Assembly (NCBI GenBank): GCA_035553375.1
Contig: DATNCY010000047.1
Location: 16,567 to 80,566, forward strand
Source of the DNA: JAJPHU01 sp035553375
GTDB lineage: Bacteria; Planctomycetota; Planctomycetia; Gemmatales; Gemmataceae
Direction: 5' to 3'
Length of the DNA stretch: 64,000 bases
Part shown: piece after piece, positions 51,710 through 60,469 of the stretch
Numbering within the stretch: position 1 is the first letter of the stretch
How the letters are laid out: each line of letters opens with the position of its first letter
Program-made: the position numbers and the translations under genes
Notes under the pieces: model-generated
Told to the model about the DNA's origin: nothing
The model's database searches: none
What the model saw: only the letters and a program-made list of their open reading frames with translations

Positions 51710-52875
51710 AGGGCTACGACCTCCCGCATGCGTCCGCAGGAGGGAACAATCTTCTTTCGGAAGTCGCTGAGGGCGGCGGCGATGGCTTGGTGCATGTCCA
51801 GATATTGGTACGAACCGAGCCGGCCACCGAAGACGACGTTGGACTCGCGCGCGGCCAACTTGCGGTAAGCGGCGAATCGCTCGCGATCGCGCGTCGTGTT
51901 GACCGGGTAGTACGGCTCATCGCCGGCGTGGGCGAAGCGCGAGTATTCGCGGCAGATGAGGGAGCGGTCCGGCGAATAACGTCGTTCGGGATGAAGATGC
52001 TTGAACTCATGGATGCGTGTGTACGGCACGTCCTCATCCGCGTAGTTGACGACGGCCGCGCCTTGGTAGTCGTCGGTTTCGACCGCCTCCCGCTCGAAAT
52101 CAAGCGTGCGCCAGCCGAGTTCGCCGAGACGGTAATCGAAGTAACGATCCATCGGTCCGGTGTAAATCACCAACTGGTTCGGCGTCAGGGCGTCGCGAAC
52201 GTCGAAGAAATCAACGCCAAGGCGGATGTCAATTAACGGAGAATCGAGCATGCGCTGGAATACGGCCGTGTAGCCATCCACGGGCAGCCCCTCGTATTTG
52301 TCCGTGAAATAATAGGGTTCAAAGTTGAAGCGCACCGGCAAACGATTGATGATGCTCGCCGGCAGTTCGCGCGGGTCGGTCTGCCATTGTTTCTTCGTGT
52401 AGCCGCGAATGAAGGCGTCGTAGAGTGGCCGGCCGATTAGCGCGATCGCTTTCTCCTCCAGGTTATCGGGACCGGTGATGTTTTCGGCGGTGGCCTGGAG
52501 TTGGATCAATGCCCGCGCTTCGGAGGGACTCATGTGACGCCCGAAGAAGGCGCAGATGGTTCCGAGGTTAATCGGCATCGGATAGACCTGGCCGTTGTGG
52601 ACGGTCAGCACGCGATGGCGGTAGCGGGTGAACGACGTGAAGCGGTGCAAGTAGCGCCAGACCTCTTCGCTGTTGGTGTGGAAAAGATGCGATCCGTATT
52701 TGTGGTATTCGATGCCGGTTTGGGAATCGGTCTCGGAGTAGGAGTTGCCGCCGATGTGATCGCGGCGTTCCAACACGCACACCTTGCGTCCCAACACGGC
52801 GGCCGTGCGCTCGGCGATCGTGGCACCGTAGAAGCCTGCTCCCACGACAATCACGTCATAGTTGCGCAGGGCCAT
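51706..52875 (-). CDS. glf: UDP-galactopyranose mutase
   Basis: The 389-aa product has the flavin motif VIVVGAGFYGATIAERTAAV, the GGNSYSETDSQTGIEYHKYG and HLFHTNSEEVWRYL segments typical of Glf, then FIRGYTKKQWQTDPRELPAS, IYTGPMDRYFDYRLGELGWR and GRLGSYQYLDMHQAI. It converts UDP-galactopyranose to UDP-galactofuranose for surface glycans. GGGAGG precedes ATG 52875. It overlaps the downstream GlfT2-like gene by ATGA, so the two are coupled and probably act in one pathway. Confidence 0.95.
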   Translation of the reverse strand: MALRNYDVIVVGAGFYGATIAERTAAVLGRKVCVLERRDHIGGNSYSETDSQTGIEYHKYGSHLFHTNSEEVWRYLHRFTSFTRYRHRVLTVHNGQVYPMPINLGTICAFFGRHMSPSEARALIQLQATAENITGPDNLEEKAIALIGRPLYDAFIRGYTKKQWQTDPRELPASIINRLPVRFNFEPYYFTDKYEGLPVDGYTAVFQRMLDSPLIDIRLGVDFFDVRDALTPNQLVIYTGPMDRYFDYRLGELGWRTLDFEREAVETDDYQGAAVVNYADEDVPYTRIHEFKHLHPERRYSPDRSLICREYSRFAHAGDEPYYPVNTTRDRERFAAYRKLAARESNVVFGGRLGSYQYLDMHQAIAAALSDFRKKIVPSCGRMREVVAL

Positions 52876-52916
52876 CGGAAGACCTCCCTGTCTTGCCGCG
52901 GGGAACAAGCCGTTAC

Positions 52917-52970
52917 CAGTCCGCGGCGCAAGCAAGGGGCGTTTGTTCCCTTGCTTGCGCCGCGGACTGG
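52917..52970. repeat. Palindromic repeat, CCAGTCCGCGGCGCAAGCAA variant
   Basis: CCAGTCCGCGGCGCAAGCAA faces CTTGCTTGCGCCGCGGACTGG around GGGCGTTTGTTC. Both arms have the same paired changes relative to the main family. It separates glf from the SGNH-like gene. Confidence 0.9.
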
Positions 52971-53021
52971 CAAATGTTGGAAGGATTCTAGCTTCGCTTC
53001 GCCTGCCCTGTCAACGTGGCT

Positions 53022-54245
53022 TCACTCCGTATCCCGAAGCGCCGTTCTCATTAAAAGCTGCTGAATCTCCCCACGCAGCCGGTTGGTGAACACGTCGGCG
53101 CCGTGGGCCATCACATGATGACCGTCCTCGAAATCGGCGTCGTCCACCCAAAGATTGGCGTCGATGACGGCGGCGTCGTAGTCATGGCTCAATTTGGCGA
53201 GGAGGCCGCGCGTCGCCGCGCGAGCCTCGGGAGAATACACGGCGCGGAACTCGGAGGATTCCGGCATGAGTACCAACGCCACGGGTATCCGTTCGCGCCG
53301 GCACAATGCGAGAAGATCACGCAGCGCCCGCTTCGGTCCCTTGCCCATGCGGAAGTGACCCAGACCCGGCGAATAACCGCCTTGCTCGCGCTGCACATTC
53401 CGCGTTCGCTCCCAGGCGGGAAGCAACTTCGGCGTCATGGTGCGCCAACCCCATTCATCCACGGCCGGCAGAGGAGGGAAGGGTACGCCAAAGGCCGCCC
53501 GCTGCACCTCCGCATGCAGTTGCAGACGGAAAGCATAGCAAGGCGCGAGATTGGCTTGCAGCCAATCGCGGCCGCGACGACCGGGACGAGCGAGGTACGG
53601 CGTCATGCGAACGAAATCGCGCCCGCTCATCCAGGGATACGCCGTGGTACCCTCCTCGGAGAGAACGCCGCGCTGCGGCGCGCATAGAAGCGGCGGCAGA
53701 AACTCGACCAGTAGCAAGCGCGGGCGGATGCCCTCGGCGACCATCTGACGCAGGTAGAGCCATTCGTGGATCGGTCCCGTGGACGGGATGCCGAAGTTGT
53801 AAACGCGCTGTGGTTGACCGTCTGGTCCCGGCATGCCGTCCAGGGAACCGGCTCGCAAGGCCCAGCATGTCCGTGAACTGCCTAGCATCAGCGTCAGCGG
53901 TCGATCCGGTTCCTCGGCCACTAATTCACGGAGCCTTGGTCCCTTGATGGATTCGTTGGAAGGGGCGATCGGTTGCCAGCGATCCTTGACGAGTATCAGG
54001 GCGCACTGAGCCACGGCGTACCAAGCCAGAAACCAGATCAAGACCACACGGGCGCTGCGCCCCATGCGGCGTGGGCGAGACAGCGACAGATGAAGCGCGG
54101 TATTCCCCTTGGTTTGGGAAGATGCGTTGTGCCTACCCGCCCGCAGCGCCAGCAAGGGATTACCCTGCTGGCGTTGCGGGCTGGTGCGTGGAGGCGCTGG
54201 CGGAAGTTGGCCGGCACCGGCAAGAGAGGAAGGCGCATTTATCAT
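53022..54245 (-). CDS. SGNH-like surface-glycan modifying protein, single span
   Basis: The 407-aa product has one span near residues 65-85 (VVLIWFLAWYAVAQCALILV), then an extracytoplasmic SGNH-hydrolase-like fold (LTLMLGSSRTCWALRAGSLD with the Gly-Ser-Ser nucleophile block, RVYNFGIPSTGPIHEW, RIPVALVLMPESSEF, DDADFEDGHHVMAHGADVFT as the terminal Asp-His block). It resembles the DUF1574/AlgX-like group that acts on acyl groups of polysaccharides. It is the first gene of the polysaccharide cluster. GGAGG lies eight bases before ATG 54245, which puts an entire palindromic repeat into the translated N-terminus. Confidence 0.76.
   Translation of the reverse strand: MINAPSSLAGAGQLPPAPPRTSPQRQQGNPLLALRAGRHNASSQTKGNTALHLSLSRPRRMGRSARVVLIWFLAWYAVAQCALILVKDRWQPIAPSNESIKGPRLRELVAEEPDRPLTLMLGSSRTCWALRAGSLDGMPGPDGQPQRVYNFGIPSTGPIHEWLYLRQMVAEGIRPRLLLVEFLPPLLCAPQRGVLSEEGTTAYPWMSGRDFVRMTPYLARPGRRGRDWLQANLAPCYAFRLQLHAEVQRAAFGVPFPPLPAVDEWGWRTMTPKLLPAWERTRNVQREQGGYSPGLGHFRMGKGPKRALRDLLALCRRERIPVALVLMPESSEFRAVYSPEARAATRGLLAKLSHDYDAAVIDANLWVDDADFEDGHHVMAHGADVFTNRLRGEIQQLLMRTALRDTE
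54136..54183. repeat. Palindromic repeat, CCAGCCCGCAGCGCCAGC family, near a gene start
   Basis: ACCCGCCCGCAGCGCCAGCA faces TGCTGGCGTTGCGGGCTGGT. It is read in frame as TSPQRQQGNPLLALRAGR, residues 21-38 of the SGNH-like protein, upstream of the membrane span. Confidence 0.88.
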
Positions 54246-54361
54246 CGGTCAGCCTCCGGAACGGGGGAGGGAAAGCGGGAGGCGAGCGCAAGATGCGACG
54301 AAACTGTACTCCAAACCGCGAATGAATCAACCCCAAGAAAAAAACGGGAGCTTCTTAGTGG

Positions 54362-54470
54362 CACGAATCTTTTGGCCAGCCCGCAGCGCCAGCAAGGGAG
54401 TGTCCCTTGCTGGCGCTGCGGGCTGGCAAAGATACCCTTGCTGGCGCTGCGGGCTGGCCAAAATGTTCGT
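54362..54470. repeat. Palindromic repeat with partial duplication, CCAGCCCGCAGCG family
   Basis: The palindrome (54375-54426) is followed by a second copy of its right arm (54434-54459), giving arm-arm'-arm'. Outer flanks CACGAATCTTTTGG and CCAAAATGTTCGT are inverted as in the 43515 and 39170 copies. It fills most of the gap between the SGNH-like and PQQ-propeller genes. Confidence 0.92.
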
Positions 54471-54475
54471 ACTTC

Positions 54476-56377
54476 CTACCATCCCTCGGCGATCACTTCG
54501 ACACCGCACAAAATCGTTAGGGGTGACGAGCAAGACGGATCGGGGGTTAGCTTGATGGTGAGATCGCGCAGGACGCGGATATCGTGAAATTCCTTCACGA
54601 GCGTTCGCTGGGGTCCGCCCGCCTCGCGGCTGATGTCGAGCGCGGGCAAAACCGTGCGGCCTTGCAGGGCAATGGCAAAGCGACGTTGGCCGGCGCTCAG
54701 CCCATCCGGTTCCATGAAGTGCAGACGCACCCGATACGAGCGCGGCGGACTGGTCTTGTCGCCAAGCGACAGAGTTAGACTGCGCAGGCCGCGCGCCCCG
54801 GATGCGGCGATCCAGTTCCCCTCTCCCGTCACCTGTGAACTATGGTGGCGGAACCATTGCGGATTGGTGGGTGTTGTCGTGACGGTGAGACGCGGCGAGG
54901 GACCGCCGACGCGGGGATGTTCCAGCCAGAGCGTGCCATCGTCGGCTTTGCGATTGCCCGGTGCGCCGAGATTCACGCCGGCACGGCGAATCTCGCCTTC
55001 CACCTTGCGCGTTCCCTGAAAAGTCCACATCTCGGCTTCGGGCATCGGCACCAGCGCCAGCGAACACTGGTTTTGATAACTGCATGTGCAGTTGCGGGTG
55101 TAATCGGGCGCGGTGAGTACACCATCGGCGACGATGAGATTATTGGTGCAGCCGGAGCGAAAACCGCCGAAGTTGCCCGTGCCGCCGTCGTTGTCGAGGT
55201 CGCAGAAGCCGGCCGCCCCCGAACGAAAAGTCAACAGATGCTCCGAGGCCAAGGGCGTGTTGCAGCCGTAGTTGCGCGTCCATGTCCACTCGATCGACCG
55301 GCCCGTCAGCGGATCCGTTTGCATCGTCGGCTCGCCCGTCAACAGATCGCAGCCGCCGCGATCGCGCAGGATGCGTGCGCCATGAATCATGGCGGGGCCG
55401 GCGTAGTCGCGCTTATACCACAGCACCTTCCCATTGCCCCGATAAGCACGCATGCCGCGCGGTTCATCGCCCAGCGTGTCGCGCGCGATGCGTCCGCATT
55501 CGACAAGCACGTCATAGGCCGACGAATAGCTGAGCCAGGTGCCGAATACGTCGGCGCGTGTGTGCCAGACTTCGCGGCCGGTGCGCAGATCGAACGCGAC
55601 CAGACGCGGTTTGCTCTTGGGTTTCTGACCGCGACGCTTGAACCAGGACAGCAGATCGGCTGACGTTCGATCGATGGCGTGGAGCCGTCCATCGCCTAAA
55701 CAGATGGCGTTGTGCCGGAAGCTTTCGCCGGCCGTCGCCGTCCACAGGACGCGCCCCGTGTGGCGATCGAGGACGGTTAGAAACTTGCTCGAAGCCACGG
55801 CCGCGCGTTTACCACGCGGCGAATCGTCGCGTGGATTGGCGCCGCCGACCAGGTAGGGACCATCGGCGTTGAGGTAGGTCCAGATGGGCGGCGTTTTCTC
55901 GCCGGGCGGAATGGGCAGATGGAAGACGGCAACCTGCTGGCCCGTGACGGGATCAAGACGACGACAACAATCGCCGTGAGCGACATAGATGCCGTCGGGC
56001 AGCGAGACGTAATTACTACCGCCGGCATTGGCGCCAGGCTGATGGGGCAACGTGTCGTAGACCTTGCCGACTCCGGGCAAGGGAGCCTCCCAGAGAAGAC
56101 GGCCGGTGTAAATGTCGAGCGCACGCAGGCTGTTCACGCCCTCGATGAAGAGTCGGCCCCCGACGACCTGCGGCTGGGGACCGTGGCCGTGACGCGGCAG
56201 GATACCTTGATGGCCGGCACCACCGAACCACAACAGGCCAAGCGGCGCCTTGACGAGTTGATCCCGCGATACTCGTGTGTTCCCGGCGTCGGCGTGTTCG
56301 TGGGTCCAGTCGGCTCCCCCCGGCAAAGGGCCATCACGCGACAGCAGGACCGCGTCGCCGAGATCACGCCGGCTCAT
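54476..56377 (-). CDS. PQQ-like beta-propeller protein, downstream half of a split gene
   Basis: The 633-aa product starts MSRRDLGDAVLLSRDGPLPG and runs through PQQ/quinoprotein-propeller blades: GVNSLRALDIYTGRLLWEAP, TVLDRHTGRVLWTATAGESF, RLVAFDLRTGREVWHTRADV and RAYRGNGKVLWYKRDYAGPA. A C-terminal beta-rich part looks like a carbohydrate-binding or malectin-like region. The upstream ORF ends just after its start, in another frame, and a palindrome sits at the junction. The two ORFs probably derive from one protein of about 1240 aa. The ATG comes directly after GGGGAGAGAGAGA from the palindrome, a possible ribosome site. Confidence 0.82.
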   Translation of the reverse strand: MSRRDLGDAVLLSRDGPLPGGADWTHEHADAGNTRVSRDQLVKAPLGLLWFGGAGHQGILPRHGHGPQPQVVGGRLFIEGVNSLRALDIYTGRLLWEAPLPGVGKVYDTLPHQPGANAGGSNYVSLPDGIYVAHGDCCRRLDPVTGQQVAVFHLPIPPGEKTPPIWTYLNADGPYLVGGANPRDDSPRGKRAAVASSKFLTVLDRHTGRVLWTATAGESFRHNAICLGDGRLHAIDRTSADLLSWFKRRGQKPKSKPRLVAFDLRTGREVWHTRADVFGTWLSYSSAYDVLVECGRIARDTLGDEPRGMRAYRGNGKVLWYKRDYAGPAMIHGARILRDRGGCDLLTGEPTMQTDPLTGRSIEWTWTRNYGCNTPLASEHLLTFRSGAAGFCDLDNDGGTGNFGGFRSGCTNNLIVADGVLTAPDYTRNCTCSYQNQCSLALVPMPEAEMWTFQGTRKVEGEIRRAGVNLGAPGNRKADDGTLWLEHPRVGGPSPRLTVTTTPTNPQWFRHHSSQVTGEGNWIAASGARGLRSLTLSLGDKTSPPRSYRVRLHFMEPDGLSAGQRRFAIALQGRTVLPALDISREAGGPQRTLVKEFHDIRVLRDLTIKLTPDPSCSSPLTILCGVEVIAEGW

Positions 56378-58193
56378 TCTCTCTCTCCCCTCTCCCCCGA
56401 GTACAGGGGAGAGGGGAGAGAATACGCTCCCCGGCAAGAAAAGCATTCAGCCCCTGCCGTCGTTCGCGGGACAATGGCAACCAGGCCATGCCGCCGTAAG
56501 GCCGCAGCGACGAGAATAAAGTGCGATAGAAAGTGGGCAGCGATGTGTCTCCAACTTGGCCGAGATCTTCGGAGACCATCAGGCTGGCGAAATACGGTGG
56601 CAGCTGGACGTTGGCGGCGGAACCGGGCAGCACGGCGACGCGCTCGCCGTGGATATTCGCCGCGATGAACTCCGCACGCAAAGCGGCGACGCGATCCGCA
56701 TCCGGTTCGACGACGACGAGATGCAATCGGCTCTGACGGAGCAATTCGCGGATCAACTGCCCACTGCCGGCCCCCCAGACGATAGCATACCCCTCACGCA
56801 CTCCGGTTTCGCGCAGGATAGAGGCTGTCTTGGTCTGCCACTCGTCCGACGCCGGCGGAAGCGGCGTGGTGGTGAAACGATTGTACCGCGGCGTCACCTC
56901 GCCCGGACCAAAACAATAAATACGGCCCTCGCGGGTGCTGACGAACAGCTGGCCGCCGTCGAAGGTCAGATGGACCGGCGTGCCCTGGATAGGCGCTTCC
57001 CAGGAGATAGCCTTTTGCCCCCCGCGAAGGGGCAATTCCAGGGCGAAGACACGGCCCGGCGCGCCGGCGAAGAGTCGAGAACCGGCCTTCGTCAGACAGG
57101 CGATGCGCGGCGTCAGGGCGGAGCCGATGCACAAAGGCTCCCAACTCTTGCGCGTGACACGCTGGCCCTTGCGATCGAGCGTGGTCGTCGTTCGGGCGGC
57201 GCGATGCAAGGCGTAGGCACGGCATTGCGTCCCCGAAGCGCTGTACAAGATGCCGTCGCTGACGACGGCTGGTTCGCTTACCGGACCAAGATAATCGCCG
57301 TGATCGAGATCGAAAGCGGCCGGGCCGTTGACAAACAGGTTGCCGCCGGCCGAACCGAGACTGGGCAGCACCGTGGGACCGCCGCCTCGCTTCGAGTTGT
57401 CGGCGAGACGGAAGTGCAGCAATCGTCCGGTGTGACGATCGTAACAGGCAGGCACCGAGCGGCCGCCGGGCACGAGCAATTTATCGCCCGCCAGCGCCAG
57501 CGTGCCTTGCGGCGCGACGCCGGCGAAGGCATCGGACTGATGCGGCTGCTTGATGTACATCGAGCCATCGCCGTCGTTGGTCCAGCGGACCGCGCCGCTG
57601 CGTGCGTCCAGCGCATGCAGGAAAATGCCCATGAACGGCCAAATGCCGGCGGCGAAGTACACCGTGGCCGACCCGTCGGTCTCCTCGGCGACCACCGGCG
57701 CACCGCGCGCCGGCCAGGTCGAGATCAATCGTTCGTTGCCCAGCACCTTGCGCGCGGAAGGAGCGCCGCGAAACTTCCAGCGGAGCCGGCCCTCGGCTGC
57801 ATCGACACAATAAAGACAGCCATCATCCGAGACAAAATAGACGCGGCCATTCCAGACAACCGGCGCGAAGCGAACCGGACCATCGGCGGCGAAGTGCCAT
57901 TTCTCCGCGCCGGTCGCGGCATCAAGAGCGGTGACACAATCATTGCGCGACGAGGCGACGAAGAGCGTGGAGCCGTGGACGACAGGATGATAGGCGGCGT
58001 CGAACGGCAAGCGTGGTTGATCCGGCCAGGCCGGCCGCAGGGGTGGGTAAGCGCGAACCCAGTGCGGGTACAGTGCCGGGACAGAGGCGGGCGCGGCGGG
58101 ACGTTCCTCGGACCGGGCGAACAGGGCGAGGGCCGGCGCCAGCAACAGCAAGTTCAGGCCGAGTAAAGAAGTACGGGCGGTTGAGACGGTCAT
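56364..58193 (-). CDS. PQQ-like beta-propeller plus methyltransferase-like domain, upstream half of a split gene
   Basis: The 609-aa product has a signal peptide (LLGLNLLLLAPALALFA), quinoprotein-type blades (VTALDAATGAEKWHFAADGP, LYCVDAAEGRLRWKFRGAPS, VACYDRHTGR-type repeats near 290-320) and, at about 460-590, a Rossmann-type methyltransferase-like domain (GYAIVWGAGSGQLIRELLRQ, LVVVEPDADRVAALRAEFIA). It ends SPLPCTRGRGERENEPA, encoded by the palindrome, and its stop lies 14 bases inside the next ORF. The start at ATG 58193 lacks a clear ribosome site. Confidence 0.8.
   Translation of the reverse strand: MTVSTARTSLLGLNLLLLAPALALFARSEERPAAPASVPALYPHWVRAYPPLRPAWPDQPRLPFDAAYHPVVHGSTLFVASSRNDCVTALDAATGAEKWHFAADGPVRFAPVVWNGRVYFVSDDGCLYCVDAAEGRLRWKFRGAPSARKVLGNERLISTWPARGAPVVAEETDGSATVYFAAGIWPFMGIFLHALDARSGAVRWTNDGDGSMYIKQPHQSDAFAGVAPQGTLALAGDKLLVPGGRSVPACYDRHTGRLLHFRLADNSKRGGGPTVLPSLGSAGGNLFVNGPAAFDLDHGDYLGPVSEPAVVSDGILYSASGTQCRAYALHRAARTTTTLDRKGQRVTRKSWEPLCIGSALTPRIACLTKAGSRLFAGAPGRVFALELPLRGGQKAISWEAPIQGTPVHLTFDGGQLFVSTREGRIYCFGPGEVTPRYNRFTTTPLPPASDEWQTKTASILRETGVREGYAIVWGAGSGQLIRELLRQSRLHLVVVEPDADRVAALRAEFIAANIHGERVAVLPGSAANVQLPPYFASLMVSEDLGQVGDTSLPTFYRTLFSSLRPYGGMAWLPLSRERRQGLNAFLAGERILSPLPCTRGRGERENEPA
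56377..56422. repeat. Palindromic repeat, CCCCTCTCCCCCGAGTAC family, splitting a gene
   Basis: TTCTCTCTCTCCCCTCTCCC faces GGGGAGAGGGGAGAGAA around a CCGAGTACA centre. It lies exactly where the reading frame changes between the two propeller ORFs. Relatives are at 11824, 61502 and 63957. Confidence 0.92.
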
Positions 58194-58370
58194 GGTGTTA
58201 TCGCAAGGCAGGCAATTGGGGAGGTTTCCATAAGCGGAGGGTAGGCAAGTCAGCGGAAGGACGTTGGCGGACTCGGTCAAACCCGCTTTTACTCTATCAG
58301 GAACAAATCGGCGGAGAAAAGGAAAAAATGCCGAAAAAAACGAAAAAAGGCGCGTCAACAGATTCGGACA

Positions 58371-58430
58371 AACGGCTGGCGTCACCGGCCGGCGAAGCCT
58401 CTACCAGCCGGCTGACGCCAACCGTTCGCC
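58371..58430. repeat. Diverged palindrome, GGCGAACGGCCGGCGTCAGC family
   Basis: CAAACGGCTGGCGTCACCGG is mirrored imperfectly by CCGGCTGACGCCAACCGTTCGCC. A further right-hand fragment occurs at 58505-58530. These fill part of the 373-base divergent gap between the propeller gene and the PEP-CTERM gene; I see no gene there. Confidence 0.8.
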
Positions 58431-58566
58431 TCTTGGAGAGCGCAGCGGAGGCGCTTACGTCCGGCGTTGACAGAAAGCGGTCGAATGACGTAGGATTCGG
58501 CCCGCGTCAGCCGGTTCGTCGGCGAACGGCGACTTAGAGAACTATTACCGGAAAGGATCCCGGCAT

Positions 58567-59232
58567 ATGAAAAACCTGTCGGCTCATCTTCTGACAGCTG
58601 CGATCGTATTGTTGGCGGCCATCGCCAACCCTGCTCGCGCGGACTACCTCAACTGGACGTATACTTCGACTCCAAGCGTTCCCGGCGTCACCGTTGGGGC
58701 ACAGTCCGCCAGCGGGGGGGCCACGGTGCAATTGACCGACTTCAATAACGCCGCCTCTGGACTCTCCATCCCCGTCATCGCCTACTCAACGTCCACAGGC
58801 TCAACGACCCCACTTGCCTTCGATCCCGCAAATTCGACGTACACGCTGGCCTTGAAAATCACCGACAATACCACCCACGACACCGGCACGCTGACCTTCA
58901 ACGGCTCCATTGGGGGCAATCTGTCGGCAACCGCTTCCACCTTGACCAACACGCTTACCTCCGTCTCGCCCTCTCTGACGCTCGATGGGCACGTTTATAC
59001 CGTGACCATTCCCTCCGTGGCGCTGGCACCTCCGACGAGTCCCCAGCAGAATATCTTCGCCACGGTCAGCGTCAGCAATGTTATCCCTGGCGGGCCACCG
59101 ACCGGCGACCCCCATGGCCCGTCCAGCACGCCGGAACCGGCCAGCTTGGTTCTGGGCAGCCTGGGCTTCTCGTGCCTCGGCCTCACCCGCTGGTGGAATC
59201 GTTATCGCCGTTCGGAAGAGCCGACCGCGTAA
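58567..59232 (+). CDS. PEP-CTERM sorting-domain protein
   Basis: The 221-aa product has a signal peptide (LLTAAIVLLAAIANPARA), a Ser/Thr-rich beta-sandwich-like body, and the C-terminal sorting signal STPEPASLVLGSLGFSCLGL with a final Arg cluster (WWNRYRRS). Such proteins are processed by an exosortase and are linked to extracellular matrix or polysaccharide. GGAAAGGA precedes ATG 58567. No exosortase gene is in the window. Confidence 0.9.
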   Translation: MKNLSAHLLTAAIVLLAAIANPARADYLNWTYTSTPSVPGVTVGAQSASGGATVQLTDFNNAASGLSIPVIAYSTSTGSTTPLAFDPANSTYTLALKITDNTTHDTGTLTFNGSIGGNLSATASTLTNTLTSVSPSLTLDGHVYTVTIPSVALAPPTSPQQNIFATVSVSNVIPGGPPTGDPHGPSSTPEPASLVLGSLGFSCLGLTRWWNRYRRSEEPTA

Positions 59233-59473
59233 GGTGCGAACGATACCGGGCGAGGAGGACGATTGACCCTGACCATGACGGCGGATTACAATGCTCCCAG
59301 GGATACTTCATGAGCTTCCCTGGAGTTTGGCCGTCGCCAATGGGTTCGTCCATCGGCGAATGGATCAGGGTATCGCTCCTCCTCTCCCTCGGTTCGCGTC
59401 CGAAGGGAGAGGTTGCTCCTCGGTGGAGTAGCGACCCAAAAATAGCGACCTCCTCAGCGAGAAGGACCCTTCG

Positions 59474-60298
59474 TTGATCTTCCTGGCGTTCTTCTTTCCG
59501 CTGGCCATTTACTTGCTCGCACTCGGTGCCATCAATCGCCGCCGCCGGCCCTTGCTTGTCTCTGGAGTTTGGGACGGCATCGGTCTGTTATTCGGCATCT
59601 CCGGCTTCCTCCTCTTCGCCGGTCCCGCGATCCTCAGCAGCTTCAACGAACGCTGGCGCATGACTTGGCTGCTCGGCCGAGACGCTCCTCTCGCGACGGC
59701 CGACCGCGCCTGGCAATTCTGGATCTTCCTGTCCCTCCTTTATTTCGCGCTCGTTGTCGGCGGAGCGGCCTTGCTGTTGTGGCGGCAACGCCATCTGACC
59801 GCCATCTATAATGTCGAAGTGGTGCAGATTGAGCAGGCTCTCATGCAAATCTGCCAGGGATTGGGCCTCAATCCCGTACACTCGGGAGGTTTGTTCCTGT
59901 TCGGGCTAACGCTGGGGCAGTCCGCGGAACGTCGCGACGGCAAAGGCGAGCGAATCCAGGCACCCCATTATCTGCCCGCTGCCCTCCGCGCCGCCGGACG
60001 CGAATCGCTCGAACCGCTCTCGCCCGGATCGCTCGCCCCAGACAGCACGGTCCTGGAGCAGTCGGCCATCTTGGAATTAGAGAGTTTCCCGCTCATGCGC
60101 CATGTCACGCTGCGTTGGGATCCCGCGGATTCTCCCCTCCGGCAGATCGTCGAGACTGAATTGACCCATCGACTGGCCGAAACGCCCACACGCGAAAGCG
60201 CTCTGGGCGGTTGGTTGCTGACGTGCGGTTTCCTTCTGCTCGTCCTCGGCTTCACCATTGCTTTCGCGCTAGTCGTTATTAATATGTTCGTTCGATAA
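59474..60298 (+). CDS. Membrane protein of unknown function, three to four spans
   Basis: The 274-aa product starts at TTG behind AAGGA and reads MIFLAFFFPLAIYLLALGAI. Further spans are at about 30-50, 80-103 and 248-270. The central part (IYNVEVVQIEQALMQICQGL, LRAAGRESLEP) is soluble. I do not recognise a family. It lies 241 bases after the PEP-CTERM gene with nothing evident between. Confidence 0.65.
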   Translation: MIFLAFFFPLAIYLLALGAINRRRRPLLVSGVWDGIGLLFGISGFLLFAGPAILSSFNERWRMTWLLGRDAPLATADRAWQFWIFLSLLYFALVVGGAALLLWRQRHLTAIYNVEVVQIEQALMQICQGLGLNPVHSGGLFLFGLTLGQSAERRDGKGERIQAPHYLPAALRAAGRESLEPLSPGSLAPDSTVLEQSAILELESFPLMRHVTLRWDPADSPLRQIVETELTHRLAETPTRESALGGWLLTCGFLLLVLGFTIAFALVVINMFVR

Positions 60299-60469
60299 GA
60301 GACACGGTTTCAGGGTTGACGCCCACCCGCTCGCCAATTCGCTGACAGAATCTACAATGTCAACCGACTCTTGACCCTTTACGACCAGACGTTAAAGCGA
60401 AAGTCAGAATGTTTCCTACCGTCTTCCACATGGACTCTTCGTGCTGTGTCTTCCTCATGGAGAAGCACC

